Assembly (NCBI RefSeq): GCF_018614875.1
Contig: NZ_JAGGNW010000011.1
Location: 620,001 to 684,000 of the forward strand
Direction of reading: 5' to 3'
DNA: 64,000 nt
Source of the DNA: Variovorax paradoxus
GTDB lineage: Bacteria; Pseudomonadota; Gammaproteobacteria; Burkholderiales; Burkholderiaceae_C
Shown here one piece after another: positions 32,269 to 40,309 of this stretch. The notes under the pieces are model-generated. The model did no database searches, had not been told where the DNA came from, and saw nothing but the letters and a program-made list of their open reading frames with translations. The position numbers were made by a program, and so were the translations under genes. The stretch's first letter is position 1, and every line of letters begins with the position of its first letter.

Positions 32269-32645
32269 TCAGCGCCCTCGGCCCTCGTGTTCGGTCAGAT
32301 CATCGTCCTCCTCCGCAGCCTCCTGCTCGACCTCGCACGCCAAGGCATCCAGCAGCGCACTGGCAGCGTCCGGCGCATCTCTTTGACCCACGGGCATGCC
32401 TGGCACCATTGACCCGCCCCTGAGCCGCCTTGTGGCCCCCGGGTGCGTCAGCGCATGCACCTGCTGCAACTTCCGGATCGCCACCTGCGTGTAGATCTGC
32501 GTGGTACTGAGCCCGCGTGTCCGAGCATCGCCTGGATGAAGCGCAGGTCGGCACCGCCTTCAAGCATCAGCGTGGCCATCGTGTGGCGCCACAGGTGGCA
32601 GCCGCCGCGCTTGCCGAGCTCGGCCGCGTCCACCTGCGGCATTCC
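32269..32645 (-). pseudogene. Tyrosine recombinase C-terminal fragment with frameshift
   Basis: One frame encodes HLWRHTMATLMLEGGADLRF plus IQAMLGHAG, the catalytic HxxR and LGHA boxes of a phage-type integrase. The stretch carrying the nucleophilic tyrosine (STTQIYTQVAIRKLQQVHAL) continues in another frame. Restoring one base near 32509 would rejoin them. The N-terminal arm-binding and core domains are absent. The gene is inactive as it stands. Confidence 0.8.
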
Positions 32646-32870
32646 CAACCGCAGTCGCCGCGCTGCTGACGGTCGACTTGATGTCGATGCCGGTCTTGGA
32701 CTTGAACCAGTCGTTCATGCCCGAGGCAAGCGTCGCCACTTGGCCTGCGATGGTGCCGGCCGCCTTGCTGGTGTCGTCCCACCATGCCGATGCCTTGGTC
32801 GTGATGCTGCCCCATGCAGCCTTCGCATCTCCCGCCAGCGAGTCCCACGCGCCGCCGATCGCCGCGGTTG
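32646..32870 (-). pseudogene. Phage tail tape-measure-like fragment
   Basis: The same minus-strand frame region encodes AWDSLAGDAKAAWGSITTKA, SAWWDDTSKAAGTIAGQVAT and MNDWFKSKTGIDIKST, repetitive helical sequence typical of tail tape-measure proteins. Both ends are missing; it abuts the integrase fragment at about 32645, marking an illegitimate joint between two phage genes. Confidence 0.5.
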
Positions 32871-32934
32871 ATCGCGTGTCGGCAGACGCGGGCCATGCGT
32901 TCGCAATCGCAAGCATCATGGGCGAGCTTCCGCA

Positions 32935-33201
32935 ATGATCGAAGAGGCATTCGACGCTTTTGCGCGGTCCGTCGCGGCTCACGTGGCATGCGAGATCAGC
33001 CCCTGCCCCGTGTACCTAGCACCGGATCGATTCGTGACGATCAAGCTCCACGCCGCAGTCAGCGGCTACAGCGAAGCCGCCATCAGGTCGAAGATCAAAG
33101 AGGGCGTATGGATCGAAGGGCGCGAGTATTTGCGCGCGCCCGACGGCCATGTTTTCATCGATCGCGAAGGCGTGCAGCGCTGGCTCGTCAGAGGATCGTG
33201 A
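32935..33201 (+). CDS. Putative phage excisionase (DUF1233-like)
   Basis: An 88-residue protein whose last 60 residues (VYLAPDRFVTIKLHAAVSGY, then EAAIRSKIKEGVWIEGREYL and VFIDREGVQRWLV) fit the small winged-helix excisionase family used for prophage excision. The first 25 residues may not be part of the native protein; a later start is possible. Its TGA overlaps the next ATG by one base. The companion integrase is broken, so it is probably a relic, though it may still be translated. Confidence 0.65.
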   Translation: MIEEAFDAFARSVAAHVACEISPCPVYLAPDRFVTIKLHAAVSGYSEAAIRSKIKEGVWIEGREYLRAPDGHVFIDREGVQRWLVRGS

Positions 33202-33452
33202 TGAGCCCGACAGTTGACGTTGAAGGCGCGGCCGAACTGATGAAGGTTCACCCAAAGACAGTGCTTGACCTTATCGGCGCCGGGGCGCTGCCGGCCGGAC
33301 GCGTCGGCCGCGCCTACGTGCTGTTATCCAGAGATGTACTCGCCTACGTCGAGCAGGTCGTCGTCCGAGACACCGCCGAGAGGATGGCGATATCTGGGCG
33401 ACGGATGCGGAAGACATCATCGTTGCTCGGCGCCGTTCGTTCTCGGAAATGA
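33201..33452 (+). CDS. Small helix-turn-helix (excisionase/MerR-like) protein
   Basis: An 83-residue protein. VDVEGAAELMKVHPKTVLDLIGAGALPAGRVGRAY is the DNA-binding motif of the helix-turn-helix_17 type, followed by VLLSRDVLAYVEQVV. The start overlaps the stop of the upstream excisionase (TGATG), so the two are co-translated. It is probably a phage accessory regulator. Confidence 0.65.
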   Translation: MSPTVDVEGAAELMKVHPKTVLDLIGAGALPAGRVGRAYVLLSRDVLAYVEQVVVRDTAERMAISGRRMRKTSSLLGAVRSRK

Positions 33453-33497
33453 GAAAGTCAGGCCGATCGCCGGGGCACAACATGGGAAACTGACACC

Positions 33498-34037
33498 ATG
33501 AACGACACTTTGACGATTGCGATATCGATAGTCGGAGCGCTCACCGGCCTGGTTTCCGCGATAGCGGCGGCCCTTTCCGCCCGCTCGGCGGCGGCGACTA
33601 ATCGTGCATCTTTTGAAGAGAACCGGCGGCGTGAGATCGAGCGGGTATCCCTCCTGTCGGCAGATTGTCAGATAGATGCCGATCGAATTCGCACCCTGGT
33701 TGCGGAATGCCGGCTGGCCTACAAGGCGGCCGAAATCTTCAGCGGAAGCACTGAGCATTCGGGCATCGCGCTTGCGATCGCAGCGGTAGAGAAGAAGGGC
33801 ACGAAAGCGCAGACCCTGGCCGACGAAGCGAAAGAGCTAACCGGTCCGACTGGCAAGCTCGCGCCTGCAAAGATGGATGATGCGATCGAACATCGAGTTC
33901 GATTGGCTGCCACTCGCAGCGAGATTCAGGCGATCCGGGAGGACCTGAACGGCGAACTGCAGACAATCCGAGAGGAAAACGCTGAGCATCGGCGCTTGAG
34001 ACTGGAAAACCTGTATCGCCCCTCAGCGTCTGCATGA
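33498..34037 (+). CDS. Hypothetical protein with N-terminal membrane segment and coiled coil
   Basis: A 179-residue protein of no family I recognise. Residues 4-28 are a hydrophobic helix (IAISIVGALTGLVSAIAAAL), followed by long charged, alanine-rich helices predicted to form a coiled coil, with a C-terminal RSEIQAIREDLNGELQ stretch. It is likely anchored in the inner membrane with a cytoplasmic tail. It is the last gene before the tRNA-Pro end and could be phage cargo. Confidence 0.55.
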   Translation: MNDTLTIAISIVGALTGLVSAIAAALSARSAAATNRASFEENRRREIERVSLLSADCQIDADRIRTLVAECRLAYKAAEIFSGSTEHSGIALAIAAVEKKGTKAQTLADEAKELTGPTGKLAPAKMDDAIEHRVRLAATRSEIQAIREDLNGELQTIREENAEHRRLRLENLYRPSASA

Positions 34038-34100
34038 TGCTGCGGAACCGCTACCGGTAGATCATTGTTCCCCAGTTCGTTCCCCCAAACGAACAAAGCA

Positions 34101-34132
34101 AAAAGCCGGTTAGCGTTTGCTAACCGGCTTTT
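34101..34132 (-). terminator. Rho-independent terminator after tRNA-Pro
   Basis: A 14-bp perfect stem, AAAAGCCGGTTAGC pairing with GCTAACCGGCTTTT, and a GTTT loop. It lies just beyond the tRNA 3' end on the tRNA strand and could also stop rightward transcripts. Confidence 0.9.
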
Positions 34133-34144
34133 CCTTACTGTCAT

Positions 34145-34221
34145 TGGTCGGTGTGAAAGGATTCGAACCTTCGACCCCTTGCACCCCATGCAAGTGCGCT
34201 ACCAGGCTGCGCCACACACCG
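34145..34221 (-). tRNA. tRNA-Pro (anticodon GGG)
   Basis: Minus-strand sequence begins CGGTGTGTGGCGCAGCCTGG and ends GGTTCGAATCC...ACCA. The acceptor stem CGGTGTG/CACACCG, D loop AGCCTGGTAGCGC, anticodon stem CTTGC/GCAAG with loop ATGGGGT and TTCGAAT T-loop are all present, and CCA is encoded. The anticodon is GGG. The merR gene ends 26 bases upstream, so co-transcription with the ihfA-merR end of the translation operon is possible. The phage-derived island lies at its 3' side. Confidence 0.95.
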
Positions 34222-34247
34222 AAGCTCTCAATTATAGCGGGCTGAAA

Positions 34248-34724
34248 TCACCGTCCGATGGTCAGCAGCTCACGAATTTCAAAAAGCTCGCGCCGCAAGT
34301 GCAGCAACTGCGACGGATCGACCGTGCGCGCCGCTTGCGGCTCGGGGTTGTTGGTGATGTTGTCGTCGTCCTGATGCAGGGCCGCGTCGAACTCTTCCTG
34401 GTCGATCTCGACGGCCTCCATGCCCTCGAGCGGCACCACGCCGGCCTTGCGCCGGTCGCGCTCGCCCTGCACGAGTTCCTGCAGCTTGTTGCGCGCGCCG
34501 CTGATGGTGAAGCCCTGGTCGTAGAGCAGATCGCGGATGCGGCGAATCATGAGCACCTCGTGGTGCTGGTAGTAGCGCCGGTTGCCGCGCCGCTTCATGG
34601 GGCGCAGTTGCGTGAACTCCTGCTCCCAATAGCGCAGCACGTGCGGCTTGACGCCACAGAGCTCGCCCACCTCACCGATGGTGAAGTAGCGTTTGACGGG
34701 AATTGGCGGGAGCGTTTTCTCCAT
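34248..34724 (-). CDS. MerR-family regulator downstream of ihfA
   Basis: A 158-residue protein with a MerR-type winged HTH at about residues 12-80 (YFTIGEVGELCGVKPHVLRY, then MKRRGNRRYYQHHEVLMIRR) and a short acidic C-terminus ending in LHLRRELFEIRELL. It has no metal-binding cysteines. This gene regularly follows ihfA in betaproteobacteria, and its target is not known to me. The ATG at 34724 is preferred to the TTG three codons earlier. Confidence 0.88.
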   Translation of the reverse strand: MEKTLPPIPVKRYFTIGEVGELCGVKPHVLRYWEQEFTQLRPMKRRGNRRYYQHHEVLMIRRIRDLLYDQGFTISGARNKLQELVQGERDRRKAGVVPLEGMEAVEIDQEEFDAALHQDDDNITNNPEPQAARTVDPSQLLHLRRELFEIRELLTIGR

Positions 34725-34789
34725 TGAAATCAAGACCGTGCGCAGGAAACCTTAGAGATTACTCTACCCACGCGCAGGGCACCAAGCAC

Positions 34790-35161
34790 TTATTCGGCGC
34801 CCAGGCTCCACTCGACCTCGGAAGTGCCGTTCTGCTCGATGCTTCCGTGGATCTGCTCCTTCAGCTTGGCGCTCGCGTGGAAGGTGGCGACGCGGCGCTC
34901 GCCGATGGGAATGGCCTCGCCGGTGCGCGGGTTGCGGCCCGGCCGCGGGGCCTTCACGCGGATCTGGAAGTTGCCGAAGCCGGAGATCTTGACGTCGGTG
35001 CCCTCGATCAGGCTGTTGGCAACGAGGTCGAAGAAAGCCTCGACCATGTCCTTGGATTCGCGCTTGTTGAGGCCGATCTGCTCGAACAGCAAATCGGCCA
35101 GGTGCGCCTTGGTGAGTGCGGGCGTTTCAAGGGCTTCGAGCGTGAATTCCGCAGCGTTCAT
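34790..35161 (-). CDS. ihfA: Integration host factor subunit alpha
   Basis: A 123-residue HU/IHF-family DNA-bending protein. The dimerisation helices (LTKAHLADLLFEQIGLNKRE), the beta arm (VKISGFGNFQIRVKAPRPGRNPRTGEAIPI) with the intercalating Pro, and the C-terminal helix are all present. A second in-frame ATG at 35167 overlaps the pheT stop (TGATG); I prefer 35161 because AGGGG is better spaced from it. It lies at the end of the pheST operon, as in other proteobacteria. IHF-alpha works as a heterodimer with IHF-beta in replication, recombination and transcription. Confidence 0.95.
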   Translation of the reverse strand: MNAAEFTLEALETPALTKAHLADLLFEQIGLNKRESKDMVEAFFDLVANSLIEGTDVKISGFGNFQIRVKAPRPGRNPRTGEAIPIGERRVATFHASAKLKEQIHGSIEQNGTSEVEWSLGAE

Positions 35162-35166
35162 TCTCA

Positions 35167-37608
35167 TCAACCCCTCAGGCGTGCGCCAAGTCTGGCGCTC
35201 AATTGTTCGACGATGGCGCGCACGGCCGGTTCCACTTGCTCGTCGGTGAGCGTGGCGCTGTCGTCCTGGAAGCTGAGGCGAACCGCCATGCTTTTTTCCC
35301 CTTGCGCGAGGCCGCCCGATGCCGGCGCCGCACCGTCGCGCGCAGGTTGCGGACGATAGATGTCGAACAGCGTGGCGTCGCGCAGCAGCCCTTGCGCCGC
35401 TGCCACCGAATGAATGGCCTGCATCAACGCATTGTGCGTGACGGCTTCGGCCACCACCACCGCAATGTCGCGCTCCACCGCCTGGTGCCTGGGCACCGGC
35501 TGGGCCACAGGCACGGGCCGCGCGGTGACGGCGTCGAGGTCGAGCTCGAACAGCACCGGCGCCAGGGCGAAGTCCCACTTCTGGCGCCAGCGCGGATGCA
35601 GTTCGCCGATGAAGCCGATGGCCTTGCCGTCGATCAGCACGCGCGCGGAGCGGCCGGGGTGCAGGGCCGGATGCTCGGCCGGCTCGAAGCTCGGCACCCC
35701 CGGTGCGAGCAGCGCTTCGACGTCGCCCTTGGCATCGTAGAAATCGACGCGGTGCGCCTTGCCGTCCCAGCGTGCCTCTTCCGCATCGCCCCAGGCAAGG
35801 CCGGCCACGCGCATGGGCTGGTCAACGCCGCGCACGGTGCTGTCGGTGGTGGTCACGCTGTCGTCGCGCATGAACACACGGCCCACCTCGAACAGGCGCA
35901 CGCGGGGCGCCTTGCGGTCGAGGTTGAACTTGAGCACCTGCAGCAGCGAGCCGAGCAAGGACGAACGCATCACGCTCATCTGGCTGGCAATGGGGTTGAG
36001 GAGCTTCACCGGATGGGCGTTGCCGGCCAGGTCTTGCTCCCAGTGCGCCTCGACGAAGCTGAAGTTGATGGTTTCCTGGTAGCCGAGCGCCGCCAGGCTG
36101 CGGCGCACCGCAAAGCGGCTGCGCTGGGCCTCGGGCCGCACGCGCGCCGTGATGGGTGCCAGCGGCGCGGTGGTCGGCAGGTTGTTGAAGCCGATCAGGC
36201 GCGCGACCTCTTCGATCAGGTCTTCCTCGATCAGCAGATCGAAGCGATGCGGCGGCGGCGTGACGGTCAGGGTGCCTTCGCCTTCGCGCAGCGTAAAGCC
36301 GAGGCGGCGCAGTGCATCGGCGCATTGCACCTGCGTCAGCGGCATGCCGATGACGCGCGCGGCACGCGCCACGCGCAGCGTGACGGACATGGCCTCGGGC
36401 ACGTTCAGGATCTTGTCATCGATGGCGCCGGCCTGGCCACCGCAGACTTCGACAATCAGCTGCGTGATGCGCTCGATGATTTCCACCGTGCGGCTCGGGT
36501 CGACGCCGCGCTCGTAGCGATGCCCGGCATCGGTCGTGAAGTTGAAGCGGCGCGAGCGGCCCTGAACGGCTTCGGGCCACCAGAACGCAGCCTCGACGTA
36601 GATGTTTCGCGTGTCGTCGGACACCGAGGTGGCGTCGCCGCCCATGATGCCGGCGAGCGATTCGACGGCCTGGTCGTCGGCAATCACGCCAACCTTGCCG
36701 TCGACGCCGATGGTGTTGCCGTTGAGCAGCTTGAGCTGCTCGCCCGCCTTGCCCCAGCGCACCGTGAGGCCGCCGTGGATCTTGTCGAGGTCGAAGATGT
36801 GGCTGGGCTGACCGTACTCGAACATCACGTAGTTCGAGATGTCGACCAGCGGCGTCACGCTGCGCTGGCCGCAGCGCGCGAGGCGCTCGACCATCCAGGC
36901 CGGCGTGGCCACCTTGGTGTTCACGCCACGCACGATGCGGCCCGAGAAACGGCCGCAGAGTTCGGGCGCCTCCACCTTGACCGGCAGCACGTCGGCAAAA
37001 GACGTGGCCACGGGCGCGATGGCCGGGGTCTTGAGCGGCGCACCGGTGAGCGCGGCGAGTTCGCGCGCCACGCCGTAGACGCTGAGGCCATGCGCAAGGT
37101 TGGGCGTGAGCTTGAGCGTGAGCAGCGCGTCGTCGAGCTTGAGCACGTCGCGCACGTCGGCGCCAAGGGGTGCGTCGGCATCGAGCTCGAGCAAACCGCC
37201 GTGGTCTTCGCTCAGGTGCAGCTCGCGGGCCGAGCACAGCATGCCCTGGCTTTCCACGCCGCGCAGCTTGCCGAGCTTGATGAGAAAGGGCTTGCCGTCT
37301 TCGCCCGGCGGCAGTTCGGCGCCGACCAGTGCGCAGGGCACCTTGATGCCGACGCGCGCATTGGGCGCGCCGCACACGATGCTGAGCAAGGCGCCCTGCC
37401 CCGCGTCGACCTGGCACACGCGCAGGCGATCGGCATTGGGGTGCTGCACGGCTTCCTTGATTTCGCCGACCACGATGCGGGTAAAGGGCGGCGCCACGGG
37501 GCGGCGCTCTTCGACCTCGAAGCCGCCCATGGTGAGCGTTTCGGCCAGTTCGGCGCTGCCGAGGGGCGGATTGCAGAACTCGCGCAGCCAGGATTCCGGG
37601 AATTGCAT
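35167..37608 (-). CDS. pheT: Phenylalanine-tRNA ligase beta subunit
   Basis: An 813-residue subunit of the (alpha-beta)2 synthetase. It contains an N-terminal EMAP-like tRNA-binding domain (TRIVVGEIKEAVQHPNADRL), the B3/4 editing domain, the B5 domain, the catalytic-like core without class II motifs and a C-terminal ferredoxin-fold anticodon-binding domain (PRHQAVERDIAVVVAEAV). It starts 39 bases after pheS and its TGA overlaps a candidate ihfA start. It charges tRNA-Phe together with PheS in the cytoplasm. Confidence 0.97.
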   Translation of the reverse strand: MQFPESWLREFCNPPLGSAELAETLTMGGFEVEERRPVAPPFTRIVVGEIKEAVQHPNADRLRVCQVDAGQGALLSIVCGAPNARVGIKVPCALVGAELPPGEDGKPFLIKLGKLRGVESQGMLCSARELHLSEDHGGLLELDADAPLGADVRDVLKLDDALLTLKLTPNLAHGLSVYGVARELAALTGAPLKTPAIAPVATSFADVLPVKVEAPELCGRFSGRIVRGVNTKVATPAWMVERLARCGQRSVTPLVDISNYVMFEYGQPSHIFDLDKIHGGLTVRWGKAGEQLKLLNGNTIGVDGKVGVIADDQAVESLAGIMGGDATSVSDDTRNIYVEAAFWWPEAVQGRSRRFNFTTDAGHRYERGVDPSRTVEIIERITQLIVEVCGGQAGAIDDKILNVPEAMSVTLRVARAARVIGMPLTQVQCADALRRLGFTLREGEGTLTVTPPPHRFDLLIEEDLIEEVARLIGFNNLPTTAPLAPITARVRPEAQRSRFAVRRSLAALGYQETINFSFVEAHWEQDLAGNAHPVKLLNPIASQMSVMRSSLLGSLLQVLKFNLDRKAPRVRLFEVGRVFMRDDSVTTTDSTVRGVDQPMRVAGLAWGDAEEARWDGKAHRVDFYDAKGDVEALLAPGVPSFEPAEHPALHPGRSARVLIDGKAIGFIGELHPRWRQKWDFALAPVLFELDLDAVTARPVPVAQPVPRHQAVERDIAVVVAEAVTHNALMQAIHSVAAAQGLLRDATLFDIYRPQPARDGAAPASGGLAQGEKSMAVRLSFQDDSATLTDEQVEPAVRAIVEQLSARLGARLRG

Positions 37609-37647
37609 CTCTTCGATCTCGTATTCGGTATTTCTATGGATGGGTGC

Positions 37648-38724
37648 TTACTGGAATTGCGAGAGAAAGCGCAAGTCGCCGTCGAAGAACAGCCGCAAGT
37701 CGTTCACGCCGTAGCGCAGCATGGTGAGCCGGTCGGGGCCCATGCCAAAGGCAAAGCCGATGTAGCGCTCGGGGTCGAGCCCCATGTTGCGCACCACGTT
37801 CGGATGCACCTGGCCCGAACCCGCAACTTCGAGCCAGCGGCCGGCCAGCGGGCCGCTCGCAAACTGGATGTCGATCTCGGCACTGGGTTCGGTGAAGGGG
37901 AAGAAGCTCGGACGGAAGCGCAGCACGAGGTCGTCGCGCTCGAAGAAGGTGCGGCAGAAGTCGGTGAAGACGACCTTCAGGTCCTTGAAGCTCACGTTCT
38001 CGCCGAGCCACAGGCCTTCGCACTGGTGGAACATGGGCGAGTGCGTGGCGTCGCTGTCGACGCGGTAGGTGCGGCCCGGCGCGATCACGCGGATCTCGGG
38101 CGCCTTCACGCTGCCGGTGGTGTCGGCGGCCGCGGCTGCAAACTCGGCCGCGTACTTCTTGATGTGCTGATGCGCATAGCGCACCTGCATCGGGCTGGTG
38201 TGCGGACGCAGGTTGTAGGGAATGCCGTCGTCGCCGTTCAGGTCGACGTAGAAGGTGTCCTGCATCGAACGCGCGGGATGGTTCGGCGGGTTGTTGAGCG
38301 AGGTGAAGCTGTGCCAGTCGCTCTCGATCTCGGGGCCGTCGGCCACGTCGAAGCCCATGCTCGAGAAGATTTCCTCGATGCGCTCCAGGGTTCGGCTCAC
38401 GGGATGCAGTCCGCCCGGAATGCGGCGGCGGCCGGGCAGGCTGACGTCGAGCGCCTCGGCACGCAGCTGCAGCGAAAGCTCTTCGTCGGCCAGCTGCTGA
38501 CGGCGTTCGGTCAGCGAGGACTCGATGGCCTGCTTGGCGACGTTGATCGCGGCGCCGCGGGACTTCTTCTCTTCGACAGTCAGCGCGGCCATGCCCTTCA
38601 TCAGCTCGGTGATGCGGCCCGACTTGCCGAGGAACTGGGCCTTGGCGTTTTCGAGTTCGGCGGGCGTTTTCGCTTCGGCGAAGGCGGCGCGGGCGGTGTC
38701 GACCAGGGAGTCCAACTCGTTCAT
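37648..38724 (-). CDS. pheS: Phenylalanine-tRNA ligase alpha subunit
   Basis: The 358-residue catalytic subunit. The N-terminal coiled coil (residues 1-85) is followed by a class II core with [19 protein letters not shown], motif 2 around [16 protein letters not shown], and motif 3 near the C-terminus ([20 protein letters not shown]). It forms Phe-AMP and charges tRNA-Phe. A candidate internal terminator in the 113-base gap after rplT could set its expression separately from the ribosomal protein genes. Confidence 0.97.
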   Translation of the reverse strand: MNELDSLVDTARAAFAEAKTPAELENAKAQFLGKSGRITELMKGMAALTVEEKKSRGAAINVAKQAIESSLTERRQQLADEELSLQLRAEALDVSLPGRRRIPGGLHPVSRTLERIEEIFSSMGFDVADGPEIESDWHSFTSLNNPPNHPARSMQDTFYVDLNGDDGIPYNLRPHTSPMQVRYAHQHIKKYAAEFAAAAADTTGSVKAPEIRVIAPGRTYRVDSDATHSPMFHQCEGLWLGENVSFKDLKVVFTDFCRTFFERDDLVLRFRPSFFPFTEPSAEIDIQFASGPLAGRWLEVAGSGQVHPNVVRNMGLDPERYIGFAFGMGPDRLTMLRYGVNDLRLFFDGDLRFLSQFQ

Positions 38725-38749
38725 AGCAACAAAAGATTAGGCAGGGAAT

Positions 38750-38782
38750 AAAAAAAGAGCTGGAGCCTTTTCAAGCGCCAGC
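38750..38782 (-). terminator. Internal terminator/attenuator between rplT and pheS
   Basis: On the minus strand GCTGG...CCAGC (38778-38782 with 38759-38763) forms an imperfect stem followed by a seven-T run at 38750-38756. A second hairpin, GCTGCC-TTCG-GGCAGC, lies upstream at 38805-38820. No Phe-rich leader frame is visible in this gap. Confidence 0.6.
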
Positions 38783-38837
38783 CCTTGTGCCGTGGGCGCA
38801 GGAAGCTGCCCGAAGGCAGCACCCCTGCTGTGCAGAA

Positions 38838-39197
38838 TCAAGCAGCCAGCTTGGCCTTGACCTGCTCCACGATGCCGGCAAAAGCGGCCTTGTCGTGCAC
38901 TGCAATGTCCGCAAGCATCTTGCGGTCGATCTCGATTCCGGCCTTGCGGATGCCGTTGGCGAACTGGCTGTAGGTCAGGCCCAGTTCACGCGAGGCGGCG
39001 TTGATACGCGCGATCCACAGTTGACGGAACACGCGCTTCTTGGTGCGGCGGTCACGGTAGGCATATTGCCCAGCCTTCATCACCGCCTGTTTGGCGACGC
39101 GGAAGACATTACCGCGGCGACCGCGGAAACCCTTGGCGAGTGCGAGAACTTTCTTGTGGCGGGCGCGAGCCGTTACACCACGTTTGACGCGAGGCAT
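38838..39197 (-). CDS. rplT: 50S ribosomal protein L20
   Basis: A 119-residue ribosomal protein with the canonical start [20 protein letters not shown] and body [15 protein letters not shown] [17 protein letters not shown]. It binds 23S rRNA early in 50S assembly and in many bacteria represses its own operon through the infC-rpmI-rplT mRNA. It lies 24 bases after rpmI. Confidence 0.97.
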   Translation of the reverse strand: MPRVKRGVTARARHKKVLALAKGFRGRRGNVFRVAKQAVMKAGQYAYRDRRTKKRVFRQLWIARINAASRELGLTYSQFANGIRKAGIEIDRKMLADIAVHDKAAFAGIVEQVKAKLAA

Positions 39198-39221
39198 GTG
39201 TGTACTCCTTGTTCGTCTGAG

Positions 39222-39425
39222 TTAAATGCCACGGCCGGGCAGCATGGCGGCGACAGAAACCATGTTGGTTTCATGCACTGCGACTGCACCACGGAGGTGA
39301 CGCTTGTTCTTGGTGGTCTTCTTGGTCAAAATGTGACGCTTGAAGGCTTGACCGCGCTTGACGGTGCCACCGGGACGAACGCGGAAACGTTTTTTCGCGC
39401 TGCTCTTGGTCTTCATTTTGGGCAT
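39222..39425 (-). CDS. rpmI: 50S ribosomal protein L35
   Basis: A 67-residue basic protein beginning [20 protein letters not shown], the L35 signature, with [16 protein letters not shown] following. It sits between infC and rplT in the conserved order. Confidence 0.97.
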   Translation of the reverse strand: MPKMKTKSSAKKRFRVRPGGTVKRGQAFKRHILTKKTTKNKRHLRGAVAVHETNMVSVAAMLPGRGI

Positions 39426-39590
39426 ATGAATGCTCCTTTAATTTGTGCTCGTGAGGCGCCGCGGATACTCCACGGACTTGTTGGCCCCGAGACACTTCTT
39501 TATCCCGCCCCTGCCTGCCCTTCTTTCGAAGTGCCCGCAAAGGCGAAATTCTTTAAAAACCCTGCTATCTCCGTCGCCCCGCCAGCCTTT

Positions 39591-40196
39591 TCAGGCCGTT
39601 GCGGGCGCCGACGCTTCCGACGAAGCGGGCTTGGCGGCACCGCCACCCGGCTTCTTGCGGCCCGGCGCGATCATCATGATCATTTGCCGGCCTTCGAGCT
39701 TGGGGAACTGCTCCACGACGATCAGGTCGACCAGCTCATCGCGAATTCGCTGCAGCAACGCCAGGCCGAGTTCCTGGTGCGTGATCTCGCGGCCGCGGAA
39801 GCGCAGCGTGATCTTGCATTTGTCGCCCTCTTCAAGAAAGCGCTTGATGTTGCGCATCTTGATGTTGTAGTCGCCATCGTCGGTACCGGGCCGGAACTTG
39901 ATTTCCTTGACCTCGATGACCTTCTGCTTCGACTTCGCCTCGGCCGCTTTCTTCTGCTCGTGGTACTTGAACTTGCCGTACTCGATCAGGCGGCATACCG
40001 GCGGATTGGCCGCGGCGACGACCTCCACCAGATCCACGTCAGCCTCACCAGCAAGGCGCAAGGCCTCGGAGAGACTCATAACACCCATTGGCTCGTTTTC
40101 CGGGCCTACAAGGCGGACTTCCGGGGCCATGATTTCCCGGTTCAGGCGGTGTTGGCGTTCCTCGCGGTGGCGGCGGTCGCGAAATGCAGTAGCGAT
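39591..40196 (-). CDS. infC: Translation initiation factor IF-3 (AUC start codon)
   Basis: A 201-residue initiation factor. The N-domain ([20 protein letters not shown]), the linker ([21 protein letters not shown] cut at 20 here) and the C-domain ([20 protein letters not shown]) are complete only if translation starts at the ATC at 40196, which is preceded by AAGGA at nine bases. The first in-frame ATG, at 40130, would remove 22 conserved N-terminal residues. Rare AUU/AUC starts are the known basis of IF-3 autoregulation, because IF-3 itself rejects them. It lies 113 bases after thrS. Confidence 0.93.
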   Translation of the reverse strand: MATAFRDRRHREERQHRLNREIMAPEVRLVGPENEPMGVMSLSEALRLAGEADVDLVEVVAAANPPVCRLIEYGKFKYHEQKKAAEAKSKQKVIEVKEIKFRPGTDDGDYNIKMRNIKRFLEEGDKCKITLRFRGREITHQELGLALLQRIRDELVDLIVVEQFPKLEGRQMIMMIAPGRKKPGGGAAKPASSEASAPATA

Positions 40197-40309
40197 GGTC
40201 AGAATCCTTCAAAAATTGCTACAAAATCTGTAGCGAACGCCGGGCAGCCCTCGCGGACAAGCGGCATGGTTTGGTCAAGAAACACATATGAGGGTGCTTC
40301 CGGGACAAA

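Noticed and set aside
34065..34100. Short repeated GTTCG...CGAAC near the tRNA as an attachment site
   Set aside because: I could not find a second copy matching the tRNA-Pro 3' end in the island, so no att site is called.
35203..38751. 1182-codon open frame on the plus strand
   Set aside because: It is antisense to pheT and pheS, whose translations are unmistakable. High GC leaves long open antisense frames; its His/Arg/Gly-rich translation resembles no protein.
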